Program-made: the position numbers and the translations under genes
NCBI GenBank assembly: GCA_902524995.1
Contig: CABZFJ010000001.1
Location: forward strand, 1-64,000
From: an uncultured Pelagibacteraceae bacterium
Lineage (GTDB): Bacteria; Pseudomonadota; Alphaproteobacteria; Pelagibacterales; Pelagibacteraceae
DNA: 64,000 nucleotides
Reading direction: 5' to 3'
In this document: piece by piece, positions 1 through 10,452 of the stretch
Layout of the letters: every line of letters begins with the position of its first letter
Position numbering within the stretch: the first letter of the stretch is position 1
Notes under the pieces: generated by a model
Told to the model about the DNA's origin: nothing
The model's input: only the letters and a program-made list of their open reading frames with translations
Database searches by the model: none

Positions 1-692
1 TTCAAAGAGATATTTGGAAGAACGACAGCTTCCAAATTATATATGAAGAATTTATAAATGAAAACAAAAAAGTTATTGATACAGGAGATATTATCTTTGC
101 AAATTTAAATTTGCAAAATTCTGACTTGCAGTTGTATAAATATGAGTACAAAAAAAATAAGATAGATTATTTCGATGAAAATGGAAAAAGTATAAAAAAA
201 ACTTTAATGAAAACTCCAATAAACGGAGCAAGACTCTCATCAGCATATGGTAAGAGAAAACATCCTATTTTGGGATATACAAAAATGCATACAGGTACAG
301 ATTTTGCTGCACCAAAAGGGACTCCAATAATGGCATCTGGGGATGGTAAAATAATAAAAGTAGGATGGTGTGGAGGAGGAGGAAACTGTGTGAAAATAAA
401 ACATAATACCACATATCAAACTGTATATGCGCATATGTCAAAGTTTGCAAAAGGCATTAAAAAAGGAGTTAGGGTTAAACAAGGTCAAACAATTGGATAT
501 GTTGGATCAACTGGCTTATCTACAGGTCCACATTTACATTATGAAGTTATAGTAAATGGAAAAAAAGTTAACTCTCAAAAACTCAAGTTACCATCAGGAA
601 AAATATTAAAAGGAGAAGAAAGAAGAAATTTTGAAGTTTCTAAAATAAAAATTGATGTTATGAAGTCAAATTTAATTACAAAATATAATTAA
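1..692 (+). CDS. M23-family metallopeptidase (LytM domain), 5' end outside window
   Basis: Cell-wall endopeptidase of the M23/LytM family, which cleaves peptidoglycan cross-link peptides in the periplasm. The frame is open from base 3, so the gene starts before the window; 229 codons are visible. The zinc-binding signature is complete: HTGTD followed by FAAPKGTP, and the second motif GPHLHYE. The C-terminal extension (KGEERRNFEV) is usual for this class. A TTG at 111 could serve as a start, but coding-like sequence continues upstream, so an internal start is unlikely. It ends tail-to-tail with the DUF4167 gene, the two stops sharing TTAA. Whether it is an active hydrolase or a degenerate activator (NlpD/EnvC type) is uncertain; the metal residues look intact, which favours an active enzyme. 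Confidence 0.85.
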   Translation, partial: QRDIWKNDSFQIIYEEFINENKKVIDTGDIIFANLNLQNSDLQLYKYEYKKNKIDYFDENGKSIKKTLMKTPINGARLSSAYGKRKHPILGYTKMHTGTDFAAPKGTPIMASGDGKIIKVGWCGGGGNCVKIKHNTTYQTVYAHMSKFAKGIKKGVRVKQGQTIGYVGSTGLSTGPHLHYEVIVNGKKVNSQKLKLPSGKILKGEERRNFEVSKIKIDVMKSNLITKYN

Positions 693-1084
693 TCTTTTTC
701 TAGAATTTCACCAGTATCTTGTTTCGTGTTTTTGTTAAGGTCAGTTAAATCTGAATTATTTTTAAAGTTTTGCTCAATAACATTATTATCAGAAGGTTTA
801 TTTATTTCCTGCAAGGCTAATATTCTGGAGAAATGATCTGCATGCTGTAAATAGTTTTCTGATAAAATTTTATCCCCAGTTGACAAGGCTTCTCTTGCTA
901 AATTGTTATATTTTTCTATTAGCTTAGCAGCATTTTGGTTGTTTCTACCAGGATTTCTATGTCTAAATTCTGAGTTGCTATTAAAATCATTTGAATTTTT
1001 GTGACCATTCAAAGATCTCTTTCTATAGCCTCTATCATTATTAGACTTGAATCTATTTTTTCTGTTATTGCGGTAATTATTCAT
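689..1084 (-). CDS. DUF4167 domain protein
   Basis: Small basic protein of 131 aa. The N-terminal 45 residues are low-complexity and rich in Asn and Arg (RNNRKNRFKSNN). A DUF4167-type helical core follows (residues about 50-95, with AAKLIEKYNNLAREALSTGD and the motif ENYLQHADHF), then an acidic tail. This family is largely alphaproteobacterial and commonly sits next to prmC and prfA, as here. Its start overlaps the stop of prmC by one base, so it is probably cotranslated. The Arg-rich front half suggests RNA or ribosome association, but that is inference; no function is established from sequence. Confidence 0.8.
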   Translation of the reverse strand: MNNYRNNRKNRFKSNNDRGYRKRSLNGHKNSNDFNSNSEFRHRNPGRNNQNAAKLIEKYNNLAREALSTGDKILSENYLQHADHFSRILALQEINKPSDNNVIEQNFKNNSDLTDLNKNTKQDTGEILEKD

Positions 1085-1929
1085 TAAAATATTTTAGTAG
1101 CTACAATAATTCTTGGAATTAAATTTAAATCTTTTGAAACCTTATTTATGCGAAAACCGTTTATTTTTAATAAATATTTAGAGTATTCCATCTGATCTTT
1201 ACCAATTTCGAATATCAATCTTCCGTTTGTTTTAAGCAAGTGTTTACTTTTTAATATTAATTTTTTTATCTCTCTTAATCCATCTACGCCAGCTTCAAGT
1301 GCTAAATGTGGTTCGTAGAAACTAACATCATCATCCAATCTCGATAAATCTTGTTTAGTGATGTAAGGAGGATTAGATATAATAAAATCATATTTATAAT
1401 CAATAAATTTGTCAATATTCATATTTACGAAGTTTATTTTATTTTGTAAGTGATGCATTTTTGCATTAAATTTTGCAATTTTAAGGGCTTTTTTACTAAT
1501 ATCTATTGCTATGCCGTTGCATTTTGGTCTTTCATTTATTAGAGATATTATTATACATCCAGAACCAGTTCCAACATCCAACAATTTTTTTGAGCTTTCT
1601 GGTCTAATAATTTTTAAAGTTTCCTCTATGATCAACTCTGTTTCAGGTCGAGGTATCAGAACATCCTTATTTACATAAAATATATATTTCCAGAATTCTT
1701 TTTTTTTTAATAGATATGCAATCGGTTCTTTTTTTACTCTCCTTTTAATAAGTTTTTTGTATTTAATGAAAACGTTTTTTTGAATTTTTTTATTTAGATT
1801 TATTAATAACTCCTCTCTTGTTAAGTTTAACACTTTTGCTAACAACAATTCACTATCAAGATTATAGCTCTTGGTTTTTTTTTGTTTTAATGAATTTATT
1901 CCAAAATCAATAGCTTGAAGATAATTCAT
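1084..1929 (-). CDS. prmC: Peptide chain release factor N5-glutamine methyltransferase
   Basis: Methylates the glutamine of the GGQ motif in release factors RF1 and RF2, using S-adenosylmethionine. The SAM site LDVGTGSG is at about residues 117-124 and the catalytic NPPY motif at 186-189, which binds the glutamine side chain. The N-terminal helical domain (residues 1-85) is the usual release-factor docking part. Length 281 aa is normal. Its start codon shares a base with the stop of prfA, its substrate gene, an arrangement conserved across bacteria. Assignment is firm. Confidence 0.96.
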   Translation of the reverse strand: MNYLQAIDFGINSLKQKKTKSYNLDSELLLAKVLNLTREELLINLNKKIQKNVFIKYKKLIKRRVKKEPIAYLLKKKEFWKYIFYVNKDVLIPRPETELIIEETLKIIRPESSKKLLDVGTGSGCIIISLINERPKCNGIAIDISKKALKIAKFNAKMHHLQNKINFVNMNIDKFIDYKYDFIISNPPYITKQDLSRLDDDVSFYEPHLALEAGVDGLREIKKLILKSKHLLKTNGRLIFEIGKDQMEYSKYLLKINGFRINKVSKDLNLIPRIIVATKIF

Positions 1930-3002
1930 TAACTAATATTACTTAGTTGATCCTTTTGAGCTTGAAGACTTAAATTTTCAATCATTTCATCAAAGATCTC
2001 TCCTTCCATAAATTCATCTAACTTATGAAATGTCAAATTAATTCTATGATCAGTCACTCTACCTTGGGGAAAATTATAAGTTCTGATTCTTTCTGATCGA
2101 TCACCAGAACCTATTTTATTTTTCCTATCTTTTGATCTTTCTTGATCAATTTTTTGTCTTTCAAAATCATAAATTCTTGACTTTAAAATTTTTAATCCTT
2201 TTTCTTTGTTGCGTATTTGTGACTTTTCATCTTGCTGACTTACAACTATACCTGTCGGAAGATGTGTAATTCTTACTGCAGAATCTGTAGTATTAACGCT
2301 TTGACCTCCAGGACCACTACTCCTAAAAACATCAATCCTTATATCTTTTTCATCCAATTTTATATCTAAATCTTCAGCTTCAGGTAAAACAGCAACTGTG
2401 GCAGCTGAAGTGTGAACTCTCCCTTGAGTTTCGGTATCTGGAACACGTTGTACTCTGTGAACTCCACTCTCATATTTTAAGGCTGAATAAATATTTTTTC
2501 CTTTTATTAAAGCAATAATTTCTTTTAGACCTCCAGCTTCGCTTTTAGAAATAGAAATAACTTCTATAATCCATTCTTTTTTTTGACTCACTTTTTCATA
2601 CATTTTATATAAATCTGATGCAAAAAGACTGGCCTCAAGACCTCCTGTCCCTGCTCTTATTTCAATTATAGCATTTTTACTGTCTGCAAGATCTTTAGGA
2701 AGTAAAAATAATTTTATTTTCTTTTCATTTATTTGATGGTTGTTTTTTAGATTTTCAAGTTCATTGCTTGCAAACTCTTTCATTTCAGGGTCTGAGTTTT
2801 TATCATTTATTATAATATCTAATTCTTCAGTATCTTTTTGATAATTCAAATATTCTTTTACCTGTTTTATAATGTCATTTAAATCAGAATATTCCTTTGA
2901 GATTTCAGCATATTTTTTTTTATCTATCTCACCTGACGAAAGTTCTTTTTCAAGTTTAAGATGTCTATCGATTAGATGCTGAACTTTATCTTGTGGGAGC
3001 AT
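1929..3002 (-). CDS. prfA: Peptide chain release factor 1
   Basis: Recognises UAA and UAG in the ribosomal A site and triggers hydrolysis of peptidyl-tRNA. The GGQ catalytic motif is at residues 232-234 inside [14 protein letters not shown]. The codon-reading tripeptide of RF1 is PDT at 188-190 (PxT class, against SPF in RF2), which fixes the identity as RF1. The N-terminal coiled domain and the C-terminal [14 protein letters not shown] segment are intact. Length 357 aa is typical. It is translated with prmC, whose product methylates its GGQ glutamine. No frameshift signal is present (that occurs in prfB). Confidence 0.97.
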   Translation of the reverse strand: MLPQDKVQHLIDRHLKLEKELSSGEIDKKKYAEISKEYSDLNDIIKQVKEYLNYQKDTEELDIIINDKNSDPEMKEFASNELENLKNNHQINEKKIKLFLLPKDLADSKNAIIEIRAGTGGLEASLFASDLYKMYEKVSQKKEWIIEVISISKSEAGGLKEIIALIKGKNIYSALKYESGVHRVQRVPDTETQGRVHTSAATVAVLPEAEDLDIKLDEKDIRIDVFRSSGPGGQSVNTTDSAVRITHLPTGIVVSQQDEKSQIRNKEKGLKILKSRIYDFERQKIDQERSKDRKNKIGSGDRSERIRTYNFPQGRVTDHRINLTFHKLDEFMEGEIFDEMIENLSLQAQKDQLSNIS

Positions 3003-3013
3003 TAATTTATTTG

Positions 3014-4108
3014 TTATAAGTTTGAGGCTTTTTCTTCAACTAAAGTAACAATTTTATCTATCATGTTGTTAGTTAATACTTTTTCAGTTTCTATACCATT
3101 TAAATACAACATATGATTATCTTTTCCACCACCAGTAATTCCTATATCTGTTTGCTTTGCCTCACCTGGTCCATTCACAACGCAACCTATAATCGATAGT
3201 GTTATTGGTTTTTTTATATGAGACAATCTCTTTTCTAATTGCTTCACAGTCTCAATAACTTGAAAAGCTTGTCTAGCGCATGAAGGACAAGAAATAATCT
3301 TTACACCTCTATTTCTTAAGTTTAATGATTTTAAAATTTCACTACCAACTTTTATTTCTTCAGTAGGATCATCTGAAAGTGATACCCTTATAGTGTCTCC
3401 GATGCCATCTAACAATAAACTTCCAAAACCTATAGAAGTTTTGATGCTGCCAGGTAAATAGCTACCAGCTTCTGTAATTCCAAGATGTAAAGGATAATCT
3501 GTTTTATCTGATAATAATTTATATGCTGCAATTGACAAAAATACATCAGAAGATTTAACACTAATTTTAAAATTTGAAAAATCCATATCTTCAATTATTC
3601 GTATATTTCTTAATGCACTTTCAACTAAAGCTTCGGGACATGGTTCTTTATATTTTTCAAGAATATCTTTTTCAAGCGATCCAGCATTAACTCCAATTCT
3701 AATAGAACAATTATTATTTTTTGCAGCAGATATGACTTCTGCAACTCTTTTTGTATCTCCAATATTTCCAGGATTTATTCTAAGACAATCCGCACCACTC
3801 TCTGCAGCTTCAATTGCTCTTTTGTAATGAAAATGTATATCTGCAACTATAGGAACATCCACATTTTTAATTATTGTTTTTAAAGCCTTTGTTGATTTAC
3901 TATCAGGACATGAAACTCTAACGATATCTGCACCAGCTTCAGTAACTTTATGAATTTGTTCGATTGTAGATTTATAATCAGTTGTCAATGTATTAGTCAT
4001 TGTCTGAACTGTAATTGGATTATCTCCTCCAACTTTAACTTTTCCGACATTTATTACTCTTGTCTTTTTTCTGTTAATATTTCTAAATGGTCTAATTTCT
4101 GATGTCAT
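3014..4108 (-). CDS. ispG: 4-hydroxy-3-methylbut-2-enyl diphosphate synthase (GcpE/IspG)
   Basis: Penultimate enzyme of the MEP isoprenoid pathway, converting MEcPP to HMBPP with a 4Fe-4S cluster. Cluster ligands are visible as CPSC (residues 274-277) and GCVVNGPGE (Cys309, Glu316). The N-terminal TIM barrel has GADIVRVS and ADIHFHY. Length of 364 aa is the short bacterial form without the inserted domain of plants. The start overlaps the lysC stop by 4 nt (ATGA). The enzyme feeds undecaprenyl and ubiquinone synthesis; the nearby ubiG is the only other ubiquinone gene in view. Confidence 0.97.
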   Translation of the reverse strand: MTSEIRPFRNINRKKTRVINVGKVKVGGDNPITVQTMTNTLTTDYKSTIEQIHKVTEAGADIVRVSCPDSKSTKALKTIIKNVDVPIVADIHFHYKRAIEAAESGADCLRINPGNIGDTKRVAEVISAAKNNNCSIRIGVNAGSLEKDILEKYKEPCPEALVESALRNIRIIEDMDFSNFKISVKSSDVFLSIAAYKLLSDKTDYPLHLGITEAGSYLPGSIKTSIGFGSLLLDGIGDTIRVSLSDDPTEEIKVGSEILKSLNLRNRGVKIISCPSCARQAFQVIETVKQLEKRLSHIKKPITLSIIGCVVNGPGEAKQTDIGITGGGKDNHMLYLNGIETEKVLTNNMIDKIVTLVEEKASNL

Positions 4109-5316
4109 TTGTCTAACTTAAATTCTTTATGTAAACATTTGATTGCTTTTGTAACATTCTTCCTTTTTATTAAAACTGAAATTTTTATTTCTGACGTTGA
4201 AATAACTTGTATATTTATATTTTTTCTTGCAAGAGCTTGGAACATTCTAAACGTTACACCTGGTGTAGTAATCATACCAACACCTATAATTGACACTTTT
4301 GATACATTTTTATCAAAAATCATTTTTTTAAAGATTATATTTTTATTTTTACTTATAATTTTTTTTGTTTTGGCTAAATCAAAAGATTTTATAGTAAAAG
4401 TAAGATCAGTTTCTCGACCATCTGAAGATATATTTTGAACAACCATATCTACATTAATTGAATTTTGCGAAAGTGGTCTAAATATTGATGCTGCTATACC
4501 TGGTCTATCTTTAACTCCTATTAATGTGACCTTAGCATCATTATCTGTGGAAGAAATTCCTGTGATAATTTTATTATTAATAATATTTTTCCGCTTTGTT
4601 ATCAATGTACCTGATCTATCTGTAAATGATGATTTTACCTCAATATTAATCCTATTTAATCTTGCGTCTTGTATTGAGTCTGGCTGCATTACTTTTGATC
4701 CTAAAGAGGCCATTTCTAACATTTCCTCATATGATATATTTTTAATTTTTTTTGCAGAATTTAGTTTATTAGGATCAGTGGTATATATTCCTTCAACATC
4801 TGTATATATAACACATCTATCGGCTTTAAAAAACTTGGCAACCATAATTGCACTAGAATCAGAACCTCCTCTGCCAATAGTTGTGATATTTAAATTTTTA
4901 TCTATACCCTGAAATCCAGCAATAATAGGAATTCCTCCAGATTTTAAAAATTTTAAAATTTTAGACTTATTTATGTGCTTAATTCTGGAATATTTATGTT
5001 TTCCCTCTGTTAAAATTGGTATTTGCCAAGCCATCCAAGATTTAGAATCTAGGCCATTTGCCACAAGATGACCCGCTAACAACGAACACGAAATCTGTTC
5101 ACCTGCTGAAACTAAAGTATCATATTCATTATCAGGAAATTTTTTACTGATTTGTTTTGACATATTTATCAACTTATTAGTAGTACCACTCATTGCAGAT
5201 GACAAAACTATTACCCTATATTTTTTTGAATAAGACTTAATTATTTTGGATACTTTCTTAATTCTTTGAATTGAACCGATTGAAGTACCGCCAAACTTTA
5301 ATACAATAATTTTCAT
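4105..5316 (-). CDS. lysC: Aspartate kinase
   Basis: First step of the aspartate family pathway, phosphorylating aspartate for lysine/DAP, threonine and methionine. The kinase signature KFGGTSIGS is at residues 7-15, the ATP-site segments [12 protein letters not shown] and [12 protein letters not shown] follow, and two ACT regulatory domains fill residues from about 263 to the end ([12 protein letters not shown] and [13 protein letters not shown]). At 403 aa it matches single-chain LysC/Ask enzymes without a fused homoserine dehydrogenase. The ACT domains indicate feedback control by Lys and/or Thr. It is divergent from ubiG across 66 bp, which must hold both promoters. dapD and dapE in this window act downstream. 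Confidence 0.95.
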   Translation of the reverse strand: MKIIVLKFGGTSIGSIQRIKKVSKIIKSYSKKYRVIVLSSAMSGTTNKLINMSKQISKKFPDNEYDTLVSAGEQISCSLLAGHLVANGLDSKSWMAWQIPILTEGKHKYSRIKHINKSKILKFLKSGGIPIIAGFQGIDKNLNITTIGRGGSDSSAIMVAKFFKADRCVIYTDVEGIYTTDPNKLNSAKKIKNISYEEMLEMASLGSKVMQPDSIQDARLNRINIEVKSSFTDRSGTLITKRKNIINNKIITGISSTDNDAKVTLIGVKDRPGIAASIFRPLSQNSINVDMVVQNISSDGRETDLTFTIKSFDLAKTKKIISKNKNIIFKKMIFDKNVSKVSIIGVGMITTPGVTFRMFQALARKNINIQVISTSEIKISVLIKRKNVTKAIKCLHKEFKLDK

Positions 5317-5382
5317 TGGTAGTTTTATTTACAAACTTTATAATATTGATAAAATACATCTTATTTATAATGTCAATAAAGA

Positions 5383-6111
5383 ATGAGCAATAATACTATA
5401 AACAAGGAAGAAGTCGAAAAATTTAACAAAATTGCTGAAGAATGGTGGAATCCTAATGGAAAATTTAAACCACTTCATAAATTTAATCCAATTAGAATAG
5501 AGTATATAAAAAACAATATTGTTAGAGATTTTAATATATCATCAAATCACAAACCACTAAAAGGAATAAGTATTCTTGATATTGGATGTGGGGGCGGTTT
5601 ATTATCTGAGCCTTTAGCAAGACTTGGAGCAGAAGTTGTAGGTATAGATGCGGCCAAAAAAAATATTGATATTGCAAAACATCATTTGAAAATAAGTAAT
5701 TTAAAAATTGAGTATCATAATAAGTCTCCAGAGAATTTTATTTATGAAAAAAAATTTGATGTAATTCTCAACATGGAAATAATTGAACATGTTGAGGATA
5801 TTCCCAAATTTATAAATCAAAGTGCAAAATTTTTAAAAAGCAATGGTTTGATGTTTATTGCTACCTTAAACCAAACATTAAAATCTTATCTATTTGCAAT
5901 AATAGGAGCTGAATATATTTTAAGATGGCTTCCAATCGGAACGCATGATTGGAATAAATTTGTAAAACCTAAAAATCTAGAAAATATCTGTAATAAAAAT
6001 TCACTTATATTAAAAAATATAGATGGAGTTAAATTTAATCCACTTTTAAATAAGTGGAAACTTTCAAATGACAAATCCATAAATTATATCACAAAGTACA
6101 AAAAGGCTTAA
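5383..6111 (+). CDS. ubiG: Ubiquinone biosynthesis O-methyltransferase UbiG
   Basis: SAM-dependent methyltransferase performing both O-methylations in ubiquinone synthesis. Motif I LDIGCGGGLLSEP is at about residues 65-77, followed by LGAEVVGIDA. The N-terminal signature VEKFNKIAEEWWNPNGKFKPLH (broken here by my limit) is specific for UbiG/Coq3, and the amphipathic insert THDWNKFVKP used for membrane contact is present. 242 aa is normal. A TATAAT lies at 5366-5371, only 11 nt before the ATG, so the mRNA is probably leaderless or nearly so; the -35 is weak. It ends tail-to-tail with the DUF1178 gene (shared TTAA). Confidence 0.94.
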   Translation: MSNNTINKEEVEKFNKIAEEWWNPNGKFKPLHKFNPIRIEYIKNNIVRDFNISSNHKPLKGISILDIGCGGGLLSEPLARLGAEVVGIDAAKKNIDIAKHHLKISNLKIEYHNKSPENFIYEKKFDVILNMEIIEHVEDIPKFINQSAKFLKSNGLMFIATLNQTLKSYLFAIIGAEYILRWLPIGTHDWNKFVKPKNLENICNKNSLILKNIDGVKFNPLLNKWKLSNDKSINYITKYKKA

Positions 6112-6530
6112 TTTTCCTTATCTTCAATCCAAGGAATAGTTGATGTCTCTATACCTTCCTCTTTTAATTCCTTAATATCTTCAATTGACGCTTTTCCAAA
6201 AATATTTTTTTTATTATTATTTTTATTATAATGAATAGATCTTGCCTCATAAGCAAAATTTTCTCCAACATATTCAAAGTTTTCTTTTATAAATTTTTGA
6301 TATTCTTTTAATTTTTTTTTAACATTTTTATTGTTTTTATAAACTTTATCTTGTTTAAAGTTAGAACTAGCTAGATTTGGCTTCATCAAGGACTTCTCAA
6401 TTTTTTGGGAATTACAGTGCTGACAATTAAGAAGCTTTAGTTTTTTTAATTTATCGAATTCCTTCGAACTAGCAAACCAACTTTCAAACTCTAGCTTACA
6501 ACTTTTACAATTTAATAAATACTTTATCAT
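6108..6530 (-). CDS. DUF1178 family protein
   Basis: A 140 aa protein matching DUF1178: it starts with a CxxC pair (LNCKSCKLEFESWFASS), then has a second pair CQHC at about residues 37-40 followed by KIEKSLMKPN. The two CxxC knuckles suggest a small metal-binding, rubredoxin-like fold at the N-terminus. The C-terminal half is Lys/Asn-rich with the family tail ARSIHYN and DIKELKEEGIE. The family is common in Alpha- and Betaproteobacteria and has no established function. It stands alone between ubiG (convergent) and argJ upstream. Confidence 0.8.
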   Translation of the reverse strand: MIKYLLNCKSCKLEFESWFASSKEFDKLKKLKLLNCQHCNSQKIEKSLMKPNLASSNFKQDKVYKNNKNVKKKLKEYQKFIKENFEYVGENFAYEARSIHYNKNNNKKNIFGKASIEDIKELKEEGIETSTIPWIEDKEN

Positions 6531-6567
6531 AAAAATGATTTAATTATATTTTTTAAGATTTCAATGT

Positions 6568-7869
6568 TTAAGATCTGTAATCAGAATTAATTTCAATATA
6601 TTCCTTAGATAAATCCATCGTATAAGCTGTAAATTTTTTACTTCCAATAGATAGATCAATTGTTATCTCTATGTTTTCGTTTTTCATATAATCACTTAAA
6701 ATGTTTTCATTATAATTTTTATCTAACTTGCCTTTTTTAAGGATAATATAAGATCCCATTAATATAGATAATTTTTCATGTTTAACAGTTGCACCACTTT
6801 TTCCAATTGCCATCGCGATTCTTCCCCAATTTGGATCTTCTCCAAAGATTGCTGTTTTAACTAATGGTGAATTGGCTATTGAGAAACAGATATTTTTTGC
6901 ATCTTTCTCAGTTTTGCTATTGAGGCAATTAATAGTAACAAACTTTGTTGCTCCTTCACCATCACTCGCAACTCTTTTTGCTAAGTTTAGCATGACCTGA
7001 TGAACACTATTAATGAAATGCTTTAATTTTGGGTCTTTAAAACTTTTTATCTCTTTATTGTTTGCTTTACCTGTTGAAAATATTGAAACCATGTCATTTG
7101 TGCTAGTGTCTCCATCGCATGTTATAGCATTAAAAGTAGTCTTAATGTTCAAATTAAGTATCTGTTTCAAAATTGATGAAGAAATGTTGGCATCAGTAAA
7201 AATAAATCCTAAAGTTGTTGCCATATTTGGAAAGATCATTCCTGAACCTTTTGCAACACCATATATTTTTACATCAGAACCTCCTATTTTACATTCCGCC
7301 ATTGATAATTTTGGTTTTGTATCAGTTGTCATAATTCCAAGAGCTGCTTTAATCCAAATTAGTTTATTTTGATTATATTTTATTTTATCAACTAAATTTT
7401 TAATGTTACTTAAAATTATATTTTCAGGAAATTTTTCTCCTATAGTTCCTGTGCAAGCAAATAATAATTGGTTTGGTTTAATTTCTCTTGGTTTATCCTC
7501 ATCTGCAATTTGTTTTGATGTTAACAATTTTGATAAATTTAAGGAGATTTTTTTAAGAGAATTATAGCCATCATTCCCTGTTAAGGCGTTTGCATTCCTT
7601 GTATTGATTAGAATTCCGTAAATTTTTTTATCTTTTATTTTTTTATTCCATTTTATATTTTCAGATATTAAAGTAGATTGTGTATATAAATTTGCATAAT
7701 TTGCACCATCCCTAAAATAAAATAAAACTAAGTCATCTCTTTTTTTATTATAAAGACCACAGCTAATTGCTGAGATAGATAATCCATCAATATGTTCAAG
7801 ATCTTGAAAATGTCTTATTTTAGAGTCCTTGTGTTTCTTGTCAAAAAAGTTGTTTATACCAAAATCCAT
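6568..7869 (-). CDS. argJ: Glutamate N-acetyltransferase / amino-acid acetyltransferase
   Basis: Recycles the acetyl group from N-acetylornithine to glutamate in the cyclic arginine pathway. It is an Ntn-type enzyme made as a precursor that cuts itself; the cleavage motif KGSGMIFPNMATTLGF is present with the scissile Ala217-Thr218, Thr218 becoming the N-terminal nucleophile. The oxyanion segment ACTGTIGE is at about 138-145. Length 433 aa is slightly long for the family. Whether it also makes acetylglutamate from acetyl-CoA cannot be told from sequence. argB, argD and argF are scattered elsewhere in the window. Confidence 0.93.
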   Translation of the reverse strand: MDFGINNFFDKKHKDSKIRHFQDLEHIDGLSISAISCGLYNKKRDDLVLFYFRDGANYANLYTQSTLISENIKWNKKIKDKKIYGILINTRNANALTGNDGYNSLKKISLNLSKLLTSKQIADEDKPREIKPNQLLFACTGTIGEKFPENIILSNIKNLVDKIKYNQNKLIWIKAALGIMTTDTKPKLSMAECKIGGSDVKIYGVAKGSGMIFPNMATTLGFIFTDANISSSILKQILNLNIKTTFNAITCDGDTSTNDMVSIFSTGKANNKEIKSFKDPKLKHFINSVHQVMLNLAKRVASDGEGATKFVTINCLNSKTEKDAKNICFSIANSPLVKTAIFGEDPNWGRIAMAIGKSGATVKHEKLSILMGSYIILKKGKLDKNYNENILSDYMKNENIEITIDLSIGSKKFTAYTMDLSKEYIEINSDYRS

Positions 7870-7928
7870 GCTATTTAATTTTTTAAATAAATAACTATAT
7901 AATTTATAACTATTAAAACATCAAAAAT

Positions 7929-10451
7929 ATGCTTAATCCATTAAACATTATTAGTAAATTTATAAAAAGTGGCAATCAAAAAGAATTAGACAGAATTCAA
8001 AAAATTGTAAAAGAGATTAATCTTAAAGAAAGCGAGGTTAGCAAATTTGAGGATAATGAATTTCCCTTAAGAACGAATGAATTTATTTCTAAATTAAAAG
8101 AGGGAGAAAAATTAAACGATATATTGCCTGAGGCATTTGCATTGGTAAGAGAAGCTTCGAAAAGAATTAACAATGAGAAACACTTTGATGTTCAGCTAAT
8201 TGGAGGTATTGCGTTACATGAGAATAAGATTGCAGAGATGAAAACGGGTGAAGGCAAAACACTTACCATTGTTCTTGCAGCATACCTTAATGCATTAGAA
8301 AAAAAAGGCGTTCATATAGTTACTGTAAATGATTACCTAGCAAAAAGAGATAGTATAAACATGGGTAAAATCTACAATTTTTTGGGTTTGAGTTGTGGAT
8401 ATATAAACTCAAACCAGTCAGATGAGGAACGCAAAGAAAATTATAATAAAGATATAACTTATGCCACTAACAGTGAATTGGGCTTTGATTTTTTAAGAGA
8501 CAACATGAAATATTCAAAAAATGAGATGGTCCTGAGGAAGCATAACTTTGCGATAGTTGATGAGATTGACTCTTGTTTAATAGATGAAGCAAGAACTCCT
8601 TTAGTTATTTCTGGAGCAGCAGAAGATAAAACCATGCAATATATTGCTGTAGACAAATTAATTAAAAATTTGAAAAAAACAGACTTTGACTTAGATGAAA
8701 AAGAAAAAAACATACTCTTGACAAATGAAGGAATAGATAATGTTGAAAAAATATTTTCTGATGCTGGTATTTTAAAAAATAACAATTTTTATGACCCAGA
8801 AAATTTACATTTAGTTCATCATGTAAACCAAGCATTAAGGGCAAATTATTTATTTGAGCATGGAAGAGATTATATAGTTAAAGATAATGAAATAATTATA
8901 ATTGATGAACAAACAGGTAGGCAATTGCCAGGTAGAAGATTTGGTGATGGACTTCATCAAAGCTTAGAAGCTAAAGAAAAAATAGAAGTTAAAGCTGAAA
9001 ATCAAACACTGGCGTCAATAACCTATCAAAATTTTTTTAAGTTGTATAATAAATTAGCAGGTTGTACAGGAACAGCGCAAACAGAGTCTGCAGAATTTTT
9101 TGAAATTTATAACTTGCCAGTTTTACAAATACCTACCAACAAAGATATGATAAGAAATGATCTTAATGACCAAATCTTTAGAACAAATTTAGAAAAAGAT
9201 AACGCAATCATACAAAAAATAAAAGAAAGTAATAAAATTGGACAGCCAATCTTGGTTTTCACATCTAGCATAAATAAATCTGAGCATTACTCTAATTTAT
9301 TAGAAAAAGAAAAAATAAAACATATTGTTTTAAATGCTAAAAATCATGAGAAAGAAGCCGAAATTATTGCAAACGCAGGCAAAATAAATTCTGTAATTAT
9401 TACAACAAGCATATCAGGAAGAGGTGTTGATATTAAGTTGGGTGGACAAAATCAATCTGAAAAAGATGATGTGAAAAAAAGGGGAGGTTTATTTGTAATT
9501 GGAACTGAAAGAATGGAAAGTAGGAGAGTTGATAATCAAGCAAGAGGAAGATCGGGAAGACAAGGAGATGAAGGCAGTTCAATTTTTTTTGTAAGTTTAG
9601 AAGATGATTTGATGAGATTATTTGGCTCAGAAACCATGAATTCAATGCTAGAAAAACTTGGTCTTAAAGATGGTGAAAGTATTGATCATCCTTGGATAAA
9701 TAAAGCAATTGAAAGAGCACAACAAAAAGTTGAAGCAAGAAACTTTGATATAAGAAAAACGCTTATTAAATTTGATAATGTTCTTAATGACCAAAGACAT
9801 GTAATTTTTGAACAACGGAAACATGTAATTGATGGTAATGAAAAAGAAAATTATTCAGATATTTTTCTTGATGAGGTCTTAGAAAATTTAAAACGTCAAA
9901 AAATATTATACGAAAAATCTCCAAATTCTAAGGAATTTCCAAATGCTTTAAAGCAGACTTTAGGTAAATCAATAACTGATCATGAGTTGGGTGAAATTTT
10001 AAATTCAGATCTAAAAACAATGGAAAAAAAAATAAAGGATAAATTTATAAATAACAGAGATGAAAGAAATAATTTATTAGGTGTTGAACAGGGAAAAGAA
10101 ATTGAAAAAAGAATATTGGTACAAATTATAGATCAAAATTGGAAATCACATATTCAATACCTTGAGCAATTAAGACAAGTAATTGGTTTAAGATCTTATG
10201 GACAAAGAGATCCTTTAGTGGAATATAAAAAAGAAGCATTTTTATTATTTGAAAATTTATTGGCCAAATTAAAAACTGATCTTGTCACAATGCTTTTAAA
10301 TTTAAAAATAATACAAAAAGAAGAGGAAGATAATTATCAAAACAAAGTGAAGGAAAACTTAAAATCTATTGCAAAAAGTAAAATTGGAAGAAATGAACCA
10401 TGCCCATGTGGATCTGGAAAAAAATATAAGCACTGCTGCGGTGCCTTATAA
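7929..10451 (+). CDS. secA: Preprotein translocase motor SecA
   Basis: ATPase that drives preproteins through SecYEG. Walker A (MKTGEGKT) is at residues 104-111, the DEAD-like box appears as VDEIDSCLIDEARTP, and helicase motifs TSISGRGVDIKLGG and QARGRSGRQGDEG are intact. The last residues form the zinc-binding SecB/lipid-contact tail CPCGSGKKYKHCCG. The 840 aa length is slightly shorter than the E. coli protein because the linker is trimmed. It is divergent from argJ over 59 bp with a TATAAT at 7898-7903, and stops one base before the end of the opposing accA. Confidence 0.98.
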   Translation: MLNPLNIISKFIKSGNQKELDRIQKIVKEINLKESEVSKFEDNEFPLRTNEFISKLKEGEKLNDILPEAFALVREASKRINNEKHFDVQLIGGIALHENKIAEMKTGEGKTLTIVLAAYLNALEKKGVHIVTVNDYLAKRDSINMGKIYNFLGLSCGYINSNQSDEERKENYNKDITYATNSELGFDFLRDNMKYSKNEMVLRKHNFAIVDEIDSCLIDEARTPLVISGAAEDKTMQYIAVDKLIKNLKKTDFDLDEKEKNILLTNEGIDNVEKIFSDAGILKNNNFYDPENLHLVHHVNQALRANYLFEHGRDYIVKDNEIIIIDEQTGRQLPGRRFGDGLHQSLEAKEKIEVKAENQTLASITYQNFFKLYNKLAGCTGTAQTESAEFFEIYNLPVLQIPTNKDMIRNDLNDQIFRTNLEKDNAIIQKIKESNKIGQPILVFTSSINKSEHYSNLLEKEKIKHIVLNAKNHEKEAEIIANAGKINSVIITTSISGRGVDIKLGGQNQSEKDDVKKRGGLFVIGTERMESRRVDNQARGRSGRQGDEGSSIFFVSLEDDLMRLFGSETMNSMLEKLGLKDGESIDHPWINKAIERAQQKVEARNFDIRKTLIKFDNVLNDQRHVIFEQRKHVIDGNEKENYSDIFLDEVLENLKRQKILYEKSPNSKEFPNALKQTLGKSITDHELGEILNSDLKTMEKKIKDKFINNRDERNNLLGVEQGKEIEKRILVQIIDQNWKSHIQYLEQLRQVIGLRSYGQRDPLVEYKKEAFLLFENLLAKLKTDLVTMLLNLKIIQKEEEDNYQNKVKENLKSIAKSKIGRNEPCPCGSGKKYKHCCGAL

Positions 10452-10452
10452 A

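Noticed and set aside
4109-4912. Open frames on the plus strand opposite lysC
   Set aside because: They mirror the coding strand, have hydrophobic nonsense sequence and match no family.
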